Assembly: GCA_902624075.1 (NCBI GenBank)
Contig: CACNWC010000001.1
Span: 1 to 64,000, forward strand
DNA length: 64,000 nt
Source: an uncultured Pelagibacteraceae bacterium
Lineage (GTDB): Bacteria > Pseudomonadota > Alphaproteobacteria > Pelagibacterales > Pelagibacteraceae
Reading direction: 5' to 3'
Shown: one piece after another, positions 9,976 through 19,005 of the stretch
How the letters are laid out: the number at the start of each line of letters is the position of its first letter
How positions within the stretch are numbered: position 1 is the first letter of the stretch
Translations under genes and position numbers: made by a program
The notes under the pieces: model-generated
What the model saw: only the letters and a program-made list of their open reading frames with translations
Told to the model about the DNA's origin: nothing
Database searches by the model: none

Positions 9976-11235
9976 TTAGACTGCTAATTTATAAGCAAAG
10001 TTTTTTCCTAAATTTTCTTTTAACTCATTGTTAAAACGAGCAGCTTCTGCTCCATCAATAATTCTATGATCGTAAGACAATGATAAAGGCAACATAGTTC
10101 TTGTAACGAATTTTCCATCTAAGAAAACTTGTTTTTTTTCAGATCTTCCAATTCCCAATATTGCGACTTCAGGAAAATTTATAATAGGTGTAAAAAAAGA
10201 TCCTCCAATTCCACCTAAGCTTGTTATAGTCATAGAACCACCAAATAACTCTTTTTTATCAATTTTAAGATTTCTACATTGATCACTAAGAATTTTAAGT
10301 TCAGAACTTATAAGATTAATATTTTTATTGTCTGCATTTCTTAGTTTAGGAACCATTAAGCCATGGGGAGTATCCACAGCTATTCCAATATGATAATATT
10401 TTTTTACAGTCATTTTTCCACCATCAATTTCATCGATAGAACTATTAAAATTAGGAAATTTTTTCAATGAAGCGGTCAAAGCTTTAACAATAAAAGCTAA
10501 AGGTGTAATTTTTTTTTTCTCTCCAGTATATATATCAGTAAGTGAAGTTCTAAATTCCTCTAGTTCTGTGATATCTGCTTCATCATGATTGGTTACATGA
10601 GGAATATTTGTCCAAGAATTCATCAAGTATTTTGATGATAATTTTTTAACTCTTGGTATATCTTTTATTTCTACTTCTCCAAATTCTGAATGAGAATATT
10701 CTTGTTCTATCTTTTCATTACTTTTATTCTCATTATTAACTAAGTTATTAGATTTCGAAGCAACAAACAATTTTACATCACTCTCTATAACTCTACCTTT
10801 ACGTTCACTTCCTGTAACTTGATTTATATCTACCCCAAGTTCTCTTGCAAATTTTCTAACCTTTGGACTTGCTGATGATAGATTTAAAACTTTGTTTTGA
10901 TTGGTTGAAATTTTTTGAATCTCTGGTTTAATTTTTTGAGTTTTTTTAATTTCTTTTTTAATTGATGGTTTTTTTTCAACTTTTTCTTTTGCTAGATTAG
11001 TATTTTCTAAAATTAAGATTAAGTCACCCTCTGAAACTTTATCTCCCACCTTTGTTTTAAGGGTTTTAATTTTACCATCAAAATTTGAAGGAATTTCAAC
11101 GCTAGATTTATCACTCTCAATAGTTATTAAAGGATCATTTTTTTTTAGAGTTTGACCCTCAGAAACTAAAACCTCAATCACTTCTACATCTTTGAAATCT
11201 CCGATATTGGGTACTTTTATTTCAATTACTGACAT
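9976..11235 (-). CDS. aceF: Pyruvate dehydrogenase E2 (dihydrolipoyl acetyltransferase)
   Basis: 419 residues with three parts. There is one N-terminal lipoyl domain (residues ~1-78, lipoylated lysine K43 in ESDKSSVE). A charged linker leads to the peripheral subunit-binding domain (ASPKVRKFARELGVD, ~125-160). The C-terminal acyltransferase core has the catalytic motif DHRIIDG near residue 390. E. coli AceF has three lipoyl domains; this one has a single copy, and a near-identical domain sits on the adjacent E1. The start overlaps the aceE stop (TAATG). No lpd (E3) gene is in the window. Confidence 0.95.
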   Translation of the reverse strand: MSVIEIKVPNIGDFKDVEVIEVLVSEGQTLKKNDPLITIESDKSSVEIPSNFDGKIKTLKTKVGDKVSEGDLILILENTNLAKEKVEKKPSIKKEIKKTQKIKPEIQKISTNQNKVLNLSSASPKVRKFARELGVDINQVTGSERKGRVIESDVKLFVASKSNNLVNNENKSNEKIEQEYSHSEFGEVEIKDIPRVKKLSSKYLMNSWTNIPHVTNHDEADITELEEFRTSLTDIYTGEKKKITPLAFIVKALTASLKKFPNFNSSIDEIDGGKMTVKKYYHIGIAVDTPHGLMVPKLRNADNKNINLISSELKILSDQCRNLKIDKKELFGGSMTITSLGGIGGSFFTPIINFPEVAILGIGRSEKKQVFLDGKFVTRTMLPLSLSYDHRIIDGAEAARFNNELKENLGKNFAYKLAV

Positions 11236-14200
11236 TATAACTTTGTTGGCATTGGTTTATTATTATCTATTTTGTATTTTTTGATTGCCTCTTTGGCGTA
11301 CTTGGATGCTATTAGTTGTTCTTTAGCTAATACACTTAATCCATAAGTAACTACATGCTCTTTATCAACTTCAAAAAAATTTCTTAAATTTTTTCTAGTA
11401 TCACTTCGACCAAAACCATCTGTTCCTAGTGAATAAAAACTTTTATTAACGTAGGGTCTAATCTGATCTGAATTCATTCTCATGTAGTCCGAAGCAGCTA
11501 AAATAGGTCCTTCCGTTTTACCTAAACATTTCTCAACATAAGACTTCTTTGGTTCTTTATCTGGATTTAAAAGATTATATCTTTCTACTTCTAGACCATC
11601 TCTTCTTAACTCATTAAAACTTGTTACACTCCAAATCTCACTATCTATTTGATATTCTTTTTGTAATATTTCAGCGCCTGCAATCATTTCTCTTAAAATT
11701 GTGCCAGATCCCAAAAATTGGATTTTAGTTTTTTTATATTTATTAAATTCTTTAATTTTATACATACCTTTTAAAATTCCTTCTTCACAAGATTTATCTT
11801 TAGGCATAGCTGGATGAGGATAATTTTCATTCATAGTTGTTATATAGTAAAAAATATTTTCTTTTTTTTCATGCATCCTTTTTAATCCATCTCTAAAAAT
11901 AACCGCTAACTCATAATGAAATGTTGGATCATATGATACACAGTTAGGAATCGTTGAAGCAATAAGGTGACTATGACCATCTTGATGCTGCAAGCCCTCT
12001 CCTGCTAGAGTTGTTCTTCCAGCTGTAGCTCCAATTAAAAATCCTCTAGACTGACTATCTGCGCCTGCCCATGCAAGATCTCCAATTCTTTGAAATCCAA
12101 ACATCGAGTAAAAAAGATAAATAGGTATCATCTCAATATCATGGTTTGTATATGAAGTTCCTGCTGCAATCCAAGAAGACATCGCTCCAGCTTCCGTAAT
12201 TCCTTCCTCTAAAACTTGTCCACTTTTTTCCTCTCTGTACGAGCTCAATTGAGCTGAATCTTCAGGTTCATATTTTTGTCCCTCATGAGCATAAATTCCC
12301 ACTTTTTGAAAAAAACCTTCCATACCAAATGTTCTAGCCTCATCAGGAATAATAGGGACTAATCGAGGTGCAACATTTTTATCTCTTAGTAGATTCGTGA
12401 GCATTCTGACTAATGCCATTGTAGTAGACATTTCCTTTTTACCAGTTGAAACTTTCATATTGTCAAAAATATCTTTTGGAGGAGCTTTAATTGATTTTGC
12501 ATAGGTAGTTCTCTCTGGAATAAATCCACCTAGTTGAAGTCTTCTTTCTTTAATGTATTTAATCTCTGGAGAATTTTGATCAGGCTTATAATATTCAATA
12601 TTTTTTACCTGTTGATCAGTCAATGGAACGTCAAATCTATCTCTATAATACATTAAGTCATCAACATCTAATTTCTTAGTCTGGTGTGTAGTATTAACAC
12701 TTTCCCCACTTTTACCCATACCATAACCTTTGATAGTTTTAGCAATTACAACTGTAGGGCTTCCAATATTTTTAGATGCTTTATGGTATGCTGCAAAAAC
12801 TTTATGAGGATCATGGCCTCCTCTATTTAATCTCCAGATATCTTTATCTGAAAGGCTTGAAACTAATTCTTCAGTTTCTGGATATTTACCAAAAAATTTT
12901 TTTCTAACATATGCTCCATCTCTTGCTTTCATTGCTTGATATTCACCATCAACTGTTTCATTCATTGTTTTCACTAAATGACCTGTTTTATCATTTGCTA
13001 ATAACTGATCCCAATAAGAGCCCCATATCACCTTAATAACATTCCATCCTGCGCCCCTAAAAATTCCCTCTAATTCTTGTATTATTTTTCCATTACCTCG
13101 TACAGGTCCATCCAATCTCTGAAGATTACAATTTACAACAAATATAAGGTTATCTAATTTTTCCCTCGCAGCCAAACCTATTGCTCCAAGAGATTCCGGT
13201 TCGTCCATTTCTCCATCACCCAAAAATGCCCAAACTTTTCTACCTTCATCTTTAATTAGGCCTCTATTAATTAAATATTTCATATATCTAGCTTGATAAA
13301 TAGCTAGCATTGGTCCTAAACCCATTGAGACAGTTGGAAATTGCCAAAAGTTTGGCATTAACCATGGATGAGGGTAAGAAGACAAACCACCTGGATTAAC
13401 TTCTTGTCTAAAACTATCTAACTGCTTTTCATTCAGTCTTCCCTCAAGAAATGCTCTCGCATACATTCCAGGTGCACTATGTCCTTGAAAATAAACTAAA
13501 TCTCCTCCAAATTTATTATTTTTAGCTCTCCAAAAATGATTCATTCCAACATCATATAAAGTAGCTGCAGAGGCAAAAGTTCCTATATGACCTCCAAGTT
13601 CAGGAAATTTTTTATTTGCTCTAACTACCATCGCAGCAGCATTCCATCTTATCAAAGATCTTATTCTTCTCTCTATGTTTTGATCACCACTTGATTTTTT
13701 TTCCTCACTAACAGGGATTGTATTTATATAAGGAGTATTTTGTGTATATGGAATATTGGCTCCTTCCATGTATGCTTTATTAATTAGTTCCTTGATTAAA
13801 TAGTGAGCTCTTTGATTTCCATCCTTTTCTATGACATCTGAAAGAGATTCTAGCCACTCATTTGTCTCTAATGGATCAATATCCCCCTCATTTATAACCT
13901 GTATTGTTTCTATTTTCTCTTTTTCTGTTTTTCTAATTATTTTTTTTTGCTCTTGAGTTTTTTCTAAAGAACTTTCCGCTTCTTGGATTAAATTCTCAGT
14001 ATTTTTTGGAACATCCTGTGAGGAAGAAAAATTTTGATCAACACTTGATATATATAAAATTAAATCACCCTTTGAAACTTTATCACCAACTTTTACATCT
14101 ATAGACTCAATTTTACCTGAAAAAATAGATGGTATTTCTACACTAGATTTATCACTTTCTATTGTAACAACGGGATCATTCTTTTTTATTTCTTGACCCT

Positions 14201-14273
14201 CTTTAACAAGTAATTCAATTACTTCAACATTTTCAAAGTCACCAATGTCAGGAACTAATAATTTTTCAGTCAT
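11235..14273 (-). CDS. aceE: Pyruvate dehydrogenase E1, homodimeric type, with N-terminal lipoyl domain
   Basis: 1012 residues, whereas homodimeric AceE is usually about 890. The extra ~125 residues are a complete lipoyl domain (LLVPDIGDFENVEVIELLV, lysine K42 in ESDKSSVE) and a charged Glu/Lys/Gln linker. The body is a typical AceE: RRIRSLIRWNAAAMV near 200, the thiamine diphosphate motif GDGEMDEPES...NCN near 350-380, and the transketolase-like C-terminal region. It decarboxylates pyruvate and reductively acetylates lipoyl groups of the PDH complex. The lipoyl domain closely resembles that of AceF next door, so duplication and fusion is the likely origin. Confidence 0.95.
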   Translation of the reverse strand: MTEKLLVPDIGDFENVEVIELLVKEGQEIKKNDPVVTIESDKSSVEIPSIFSGKIESIDVKVGDKVSKGDLILYISSVDQNFSSSQDVPKNTENLIQEAESSLEKTQEQKKIIRKTEKEKIETIQVINEGDIDPLETNEWLESLSDVIEKDGNQRAHYLIKELINKAYMEGANIPYTQNTPYINTIPVSEEKKSSGDQNIERRIRSLIRWNAAAMVVRANKKFPELGGHIGTFASAATLYDVGMNHFWRAKNNKFGGDLVYFQGHSAPGMYARAFLEGRLNEKQLDSFRQEVNPGGLSSYPHPWLMPNFWQFPTVSMGLGPMLAIYQARYMKYLINRGLIKDEGRKVWAFLGDGEMDEPESLGAIGLAAREKLDNLIFVVNCNLQRLDGPVRGNGKIIQELEGIFRGAGWNVIKVIWGSYWDQLLANDKTGHLVKTMNETVDGEYQAMKARDGAYVRKKFFGKYPETEELVSSLSDKDIWRLNRGGHDPHKVFAAYHKASKNIGSPTVVIAKTIKGYGMGKSGESVNTTHQTKKLDVDDLMYYRDRFDVPLTDQQVKNIEYYKPDQNSPEIKYIKERRLQLGGFIPERTTYAKSIKAPPKDIFDNMKVSTGKKEMSTTMALVRMLTNLLRDKNVAPRLVPIIPDEARTFGMEGFFQKVGIYAHEGQKYEPEDSAQLSSYREEKSGQVLEEGITEAGAMSSWIAAGTSYTNHDIEMIPIYLFYSMFGFQRIGDLAWAGADSQSRGFLIGATAGRTTLAGEGLQHQDGHSHLIASTIPNCVSYDPTFHYELAVIFRDGLKRMHEKKENIFYYITTMNENYPHPAMPKDKSCEEGILKGMYKIKEFNKYKKTKIQFLGSGTILREMIAGAEILQKEYQIDSEIWSVTSFNELRRDGLEVERYNLLNPDKEPKKSYVEKCLGKTEGPILAASDYMRMNSDQIRPYVNKSFYSLGTDGFGRSDTRKNLRNFFEVDKEHVVTYGLSVLAKEQLIASKYAKEAIKKYKIDNNKPMPTKL

Positions 14274-14368
14274 TTTTATGTCTTATACACTATAAAAATA
14301 TTGTTAAATTTAAATCTTAACACATTCTGCTCAATTTTTTGACACTCTTTGTATCCATACTGAAGAAA

Positions 14369-14485
14369 ATGATTAAAAGTTTATTAAAAACACTTATTAA
14401 ACCAAAAACTAGTACTTATATCGACGCTAGCGTATGGATTCAAAAAATTTTATTAGAAGAAAAATACGGAAAAATTAATTCCTAA
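14369..14485 (+). CDS. Possible 38-aa protein, unknown
   Basis: An ATG preceded by the purine-rich AAGAAA opens a 38-codon frame (MIKSLLKTLIKPK... ending EEKYGKINS). It lies between aceE and the thiolase gene, on the strand opposite both. The stop overlaps the thiolase stop by three bases (convergent). The product would be a short basic, partly amphipathic peptide with no family I recognise. It fills most of an otherwise empty 208-base gap in a genome with very small spacers. That and its fairly mixed codon use are the only support. Confidence 0.35.
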   Translation: MIKSLLKTLIKPKTSTYIDASVWIQKILLEEKYGKINS

Positions 14486-15648
14486 ATTCTCTCCAAACAT
14501 ACAGCTATACCCATCCCACCACCTATACAAAGTGTTGCACAAGCTTTATTTTTATTTTTTCTGTTCATTTCATGAATCAAAGTTACTAAAATTCTTGCTC
14601 CAGATGCACCAATAGGATGACCAAGAGCAATTGCACCTCCATTGACATTTACTTTATTTGGCTCAATTCCCAACTCATTAATTACAGCTATACTTTGAGC
14701 TGCGAAAGCTTCATTGATTTCAAATAAATCAATTTCGCGTAAATTCCATTTAGCTTTTTTAATGGCAGATCGAACTGCTTCTATTGGGCCAACACCCATT
14801 AAGGAAGGTTCTACACCGACAGAGGCCCAAGAAACTATTTTTGCTAATGGTTTCAATGATTTTTTTTTTGCTTCTTTGAAAGAAGTTAATAATAAAGCTG
14901 CAGCTCCATCATTAATACCTGAAGAATTACCTGGGGTAACAGTTCCATTATCTTGGAAAACAGTTTTTAATTTTTCTAAATCAGATAGTTTTAAACCTAA
15001 TCTTGGATGTTCATCTTTTTCAAGATAATTTCCATCAACATCTACTTTAACTATTTCATCTTTAAATCTATTATTTTTTATTGCTTCTTCAGTTTTTTTT
15101 TGAGAATTTAGAGCAAATTTATCTTGATCTTCTCTAGATATATTAAATTTTTTTGCTACATTTTCTGCTGTTACACCCATGTGATAATTATTAAAAGCAT
15201 CCATCAATCCGTCATGAAGCATTGTATCTACTAATTTATCCTCTGATATTTTTTTTTCATCTCGGTAAAAAATTGAGTGCGGAGTTAAAGACATATTTTC
15301 TTGACCACCTGAAATTATACATTTAGCCTCTCCCAATTTTATAGATTGATAAGCTGATATTATGGCTCGGAGTCCAGATCCACATACTTGATTGACTATA
15401 TAAGCAGGTTTTGAAACACTTAAGCCTGCGTTAATAGCAGCTTGTCTTGCAGGATTTTGTCCACCCCCTGTAGTTAATACCTGTCCCAAAATCACTTCGT
15501 CAATATCATTTTTATTAAGTTTAGTTTTTTTTAAAATTTCTTTTATAACTATTGATCCAAGTTGATCAGGTCTAATATTCTTTAATGTCCCTTTGTATGC
15601 TCCTATTGGAGTTCTAACTGCTTCTATAATCACTACTTCTTTTGACAT
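14482..15648 (-). CDS. Acetyl-CoA C-acyltransferase (thiolase)
   Basis: A 388-residue type II thiolase. The acyl-accepting cysteine is in NQVCGSGLRA near residue 88, the histidine in GGAIALGHPIGASG near 345, and the second cysteine in CATLCIGGGMG near 375. It condenses two acetyl-CoA to acetoacetyl-CoA or runs the reverse reaction. The sequence is of the AtoB/PhaA biosynthetic kind rather than FadA, but no phaB or fad gene is adjacent to decide the pathway. It appears monocistronic. Confidence 0.92.
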   Translation of the reverse strand: MSKEVVIIEAVRTPIGAYKGTLKNIRPDQLGSIVIKEILKKTKLNKNDIDEVILGQVLTTGGGQNPARQAAINAGLSVSKPAYIVNQVCGSGLRAIISAYQSIKLGEAKCIISGGQENMSLTPHSIFYRDEKKISEDKLVDTMLHDGLMDAFNNYHMGVTAENVAKKFNISREDQDKFALNSQKKTEEAIKNNRFKDEIVKVDVDGNYLEKDEHPRLGLKLSDLEKLKTVFQDNGTVTPGNSSGINDGAAALLLTSFKEAKKKSLKPLAKIVSWASVGVEPSLMGVGPIEAVRSAIKKAKWNLREIDLFEINEAFAAQSIAVINELGIEPNKVNVNGGAIALGHPIGASGARILVTLIHEMNRKNKNKACATLCIGGGMGIAVCLERI

Positions 15649-15731
15649 ATTAATCCTGAAATTTTAGAATTGTCTTATCATTAAAATACACTAAAATTTA
15701 AAATACTATAATAAAAATAAAAATTAAAAAT

Positions 15732-15808
15732 GCGCCTGTAGCTCAACTGGATAGAGCGCTTGGCTACGGACCAGGAGGTTCTGGGTTCGACTCCTAGCAG
15801 GCGCACCA
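15732..15808 (+). tRNA. tRNA-Arg (anticodon ACG)
   Basis: A complete cloverleaf. The acceptor arms are GCGCCTG and CAGGCGC, followed by A and an encoded CCA. The D-arm is GCTC-AACTGGATAG-AGC, and the anticodon stem-loop is CTTGG-CTACGGA-CCAGG with anticodon ACG. The T-arm contains GTTCGAC. The A34 would be edited to inosine to read CGU, CGC and CGA. The encoded CCA and GC-rich stems stand out against the AT-rich flanks. Confidence 0.97.
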
Positions 15809-15823
15809 AAAAAGGAATTAAAA

Positions 15824-15922
15824 TTGTTCAAATGGATATTTAAAACCTCGCTTCAAATGTCAGTAATTTATTTTTTTATTATTATTTTTATAATTTTATT
15901 AATTTTAACTTTTGTATTATAA
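15824..15922 (+). CDS. Possible 32-aa membrane peptide
   Basis: A TTG codon preceded by AAAGGAATTAAAA, a reasonable ribosome binding site, opens a 32-codon frame. The first ten residues are basic and aromatic (FKWIFKTSLQ) and the rest is a single strongly hydrophobic helix ending at the stop. An internal ATG would give 21 residues. It lies between tRNA-Arg and the thioesterase gene, ending 6 bases before that start, so it could be a translated leader of the operon. AT-rich DNA readily yields chance hydrophobic frames, so confidence is low. Confidence 0.25.
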   Translation: MFKWIFKTSLQMSVIYFFIIIFIILLILTFVL

Positions 15923-15928
15923 GAAATT

Positions 15929-16354
15929 ATGCCTAATAATTTTGAGCAAATTAGTTTGAAACAAGGCTTCATGAAACATAATGGTGGTCTTTTGTTTAGA
16001 AATATTTCTGATACAGAATATGAATTTAAATCTACAATAAATGAAAACCATTTAAATGCAGCAGGTATTACTCATGGGGGCTATTTAGCAGCTTTAATAG
16101 ATGCTGGTGCCGGCACAGCCGCACATAGATCTGCAGTAAACGCACCTTGTGTAACTATTTCATTAGATTTGAAATTTATTGGTTCATCTAAAAATGGTGA
16201 CGAAATAATTGGAAAGGTAAAAATTTTAAAAAAGACTAAAACACTAATTTTTTTATTTTGTGAACTTAAATGTAGTGATAAAATTATCACTTCAGCATCA
16301 GGTGTTTGGAAGATATTAAAAATTAAACCCTCAAAGTTAGGGCCTGGTGGTTAA
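15929..16354 (+). CDS. PaaI-family hotdog thioesterase
   Basis: 141 residues with the hotdog-fold signature of the PaaI/YbgC-like thioesterases: HLNAAGITHGGYLAALIDAGAG near residues 40-62, then the beta-sheet half (VTISLDLKFIGSSKNGD). The asparagine/histidine-glycine segment and the following acidic residue are the usual catalytic region for cleaving acyl- or aryl-CoA thioesters. The natural substrate is unknown. It stands alone on the plus strand between the tRNA and the helicase. Confidence 0.85.
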   Translation: MPNNFEQISLKQGFMKHNGGLLFRNISDTEYEFKSTINENHLNAAGITHGGYLAALIDAGAGTAAHRSAVNAPCVTISLDLKFIGSSKNGDEIIGKVKILKKTKTLIFLFCELKCSDKIITSASGVWKILKIKPSKLGPGG

Positions 16355-16422
16355 ATTATTTTTTAATTATTATTACAGTTATAATTTTAATTATGTTAAA
16401 CTAAGTTTTTATAATTAGTAAA

Positions 16423-16497
16423 ATGAGAACTTTTTACCATCCGATTCGGTCATGTTTTAGTCTATTTTTGTTCTTTAACACTAACAATATCTGGTAG
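16423..16497 (+). other. Possible 24-codon leader ORF upstream of the helicase
   Basis: The 172-base gap before the helicase contains a less AT-rich segment with an ATG-initiated 24-codon frame (MRTFYHPIRSCF... ending NNIW, TAG stop) that finishes 29 bases before the helicase ATG. Its base composition and codon mix differ from the surrounding poly-A/T spacer. It could be a leader peptide, part of a structured 5' UTR, or chance. I know no homologous leader. Confidence 0.25.
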
Positions 16498-16526
16498 GTT
16501 AAAAAAAAAATATACTAAAGATAGAA

Positions 16527-19001
16527 ATGATTAAAAATAAAATTACCGCTGTTCTAGGCCCAACCAACACTGGAAAAACTCACCTAGCCATTGAAACAAT
16601 GTTGTCTTTTGATAATGGAATGATTGGTTTTCCTTTAAGACTTTTGGCTCGAGAAGTTTACGATAAAGTAAAAATAAAAACTGGAGTAGAAAAGGTTGCT
16701 TTAATTACTGGCGAAGAAAAGATAATTCCTCCAAATGCAAAATATTTTCTTTGCACTGTAGAATCTATGCCTATTAATAAAGAATTAGACTTTGTTGGTG
16801 TAGATGAAATTCAAATGTGCGCTGATCATGAACGTGGGCATATATTCACCGATAGACTGCTTAATATGAGGGGAACAAAATTAACAATGTTAATGGGTTC
16901 AAACACTATAAAAGAAATTATTTCAAAATTAGACGATGATATTGAATTCATTGATAGGAGTCGGTTATCCAAACTTTCATATTCAGGCCACAAAAAAATT
17001 TCAAGAATTGATAGAAAAACAGCAATTATTGCTTTTTCTACTGAGGAAGTTTATGCAATTGCAGAGTTGATAAGAAGGCAAAAAGGTGGTGCAGCAATTG
17101 TAATGGGATCTTTAAGTCCTAAAACCCGAAATGCACAAGTAGAATTATATCAATCAGGTGATGTTGATTTTTTAGTTGCTACAGATGCAATAGGCATGGG
17201 TATTAATATGGATTTAAATAATGTTTATTTTTCAAATCTAAAAAAATTTGATGGAAAAAAATTAAGACGTTTAAATTTATCAGAAATTGGACAAATCGCA
17301 GGAAGAGCTGGTAGGTATTTAAATGATGGTAACTTTGGTATAACCGGTCAATGTAAAGAAATTAATTCTGATGAGGTTGAATTGCTTGAAAATCATAAAT
17401 TCGAGAATATCCAATCATTATTTTGGAGAAACTCTAATTTAAATTTTAATAATTCTTTAACGTTAATAAAGTCTTTGGATGAAAAACCAAATAATAATTG
17501 GTTAAGAAAAATTAATGAGTGTGAGGACGAAAGAGCACTTAAATTTTTTCTTAAAGAAAAAAATTTTATTAATATCAAATTCGACCATGAAAAATTAAAA
17601 TTATTATGGGAATGTTGTCAAATACCTGATTTTGTTAAAAAAACGTATGGTCATCATTATGAAGTAATTAGAAATGTATTTAAATATTTGAACAGTGAAA
17701 AAGGTAAAATTTCTGACAATTATATGCATTTTCAGTTAATGAAGCTTGATAAATTAGAGGGAAATGTAGATTCTTTATCAAATAGAATTGCAAATGTAAG
17801 AACTTGGTCTTATGTTTCAAATAAAAATAATTGGGTAGAAAATCAAAATTATTGGATAGAAAAAACAAAATTATTAGAAGATAGACTTTCAGATAGACTT
17901 CATGAGGAACTTACTAAAACATTTATTGATAAACGTGCAAGTGTTCTTGCAAGAGGTTTAAAACAAGATATGAAATTTGATACAAAAATTTTAGAAGATA
18001 ATAAAGTGATGATCGATAGTCAATTTATTGGAAAAATTAATGGATTAAAATTAGAGCTTGATTTAAAAAAAGGAGCACTCGAAACAGATATTAAATCTCT
18101 TAAAAAAGCAGCAAGACAAACAGTAGGACCCGAATTAGAAAAAAGGATACAAATTATTATTGAAACAGGATTAATTGAATTACATGACGATTTTAAGATT
18201 TATTGGAATAAGTCTGCTATTGCGAAACTAAGACCTGGTAAAGATTATTTAATTCCAAATATTGAATTAATAGTAGACGATATTATAGAAAAAAATCAAA
18301 AACAAAAATTAATTAATTTTATTGATAGATGGATTAAAAACAAAATTGATAATGTTTTAAACAGTTTAATTAATCTTAAGAATATTAAAGACACGAATTC
18401 ATCAATTAAAGCACTGGCATTTCAATTATATGAAAATAATGGTGTTCTTAAGAGAGATCAAGTACATGAATATATAAAAAGCTTACAACAAAATGAAAGA
18501 AAAGTTTTAAGAGACCTTGGGGTAAAATTTGGTAGATATCACATTTTTTTATACAAATTAATAAAACCCGATGCTGTTTCTTTAAGAACTATGCTTTGGA
18601 AAAATTACCACCAAAAATATTTCAATCTAAAACCTCCTACATTTGGATTGAATTTTATCGATGACAAAAATTATAAAAATAAAAATTTTATGTTACTTTG
18701 TGGTTTTGAAAGTTTTAATAATTTTTTTGTAAGAATTGATATTCTTGAAAGATTATTTGTTCAAATAATCAACTCTAATAACGAAAATGAGATAAAAATG
18801 ATACCTGAGATGTTAAATTTATTAGGTTGTAGTAAAGAAAATTTTAAAAAATTACTTAAAATTATGGGTTACAAAATTTTTGAAAAAAACAACGATACAT
18901 TTTTTAAATATTTACCAATGAAGAGAACTAAAAAAATCTTTAATAAAAAAAGTTCCAAAGAAAGTCCCTTTGGTATTTTAAAGACACTAAATCTATCGTA
19001 A
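16527..19001 (+). CDS. SUV3-like ATP-dependent helicase (superfamily II)
   Basis: 824 residues. Walker A is GPTNTGKTHLA at residues ~9-19, motif II is DEIQ near 92, motif IV/V lies near 220 (VATDAIGMGINMDLNNV), and motif VI is QIAGRAGRY near 255. The domain order and the long C-terminal half resemble mitochondrial SUV3 RNA helicase and its alphaproteobacterial relatives. A role in RNA unwinding or turnover is therefore likely, with partners unknown. It heads a plus-strand run helicase-TerB-fdxA-carD with 4-base or overlapping junctions. Confidence 0.88.
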   Translation: MIKNKITAVLGPTNTGKTHLAIETMLSFDNGMIGFPLRLLAREVYDKVKIKTGVEKVALITGEEKIIPPNAKYFLCTVESMPINKELDFVGVDEIQMCADHERGHIFTDRLLNMRGTKLTMLMGSNTIKEIISKLDDDIEFIDRSRLSKLSYSGHKKISRIDRKTAIIAFSTEEVYAIAELIRRQKGGAAIVMGSLSPKTRNAQVELYQSGDVDFLVATDAIGMGINMDLNNVYFSNLKKFDGKKLRRLNLSEIGQIAGRAGRYLNDGNFGITGQCKEINSDEVELLENHKFENIQSLFWRNSNLNFNNSLTLIKSLDEKPNNNWLRKINECEDERALKFFLKEKNFINIKFDHEKLKLLWECCQIPDFVKKTYGHHYEVIRNVFKYLNSEKGKISDNYMHFQLMKLDKLEGNVDSLSNRIANVRTWSYVSNKNNWVENQNYWIEKTKLLEDRLSDRLHEELTKTFIDKRASVLARGLKQDMKFDTKILEDNKVMIDSQFIGKINGLKLELDLKKGALETDIKSLKKAARQTVGPELEKRIQIIIETGLIELHDDFKIYWNKSAIAKLRPGKDYLIPNIELIVDDIIEKNQKQKLINFIDRWIKNKIDNVLNSLINLKNIKDTNSSIKALAFQLYENNGVLKRDQVHEYIKSLQQNERKVLRDLGVKFGRYHIFLYKLIKPDAVSLRTMLWKNYHQKYFNLKPPTFGLNFIDDKNYKNKNFMLLCGFESFNNFFVRIDILERLFVQIINSNNENEIKMIPEMLNLLGCSKENFKKLLKIMGYKIFEKNNDTFFKYLPMKRTKKIFNKKSSKESPFGILKTLNLS

Positions 19002-19005
19002 AAAG

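Noticed and set aside
15663-15679. ICE-like TTTAGAATTGT before the thiolase gene
   Set aside because: Only the left arm matches (about 13 of 17 overall); the right arm is absent.
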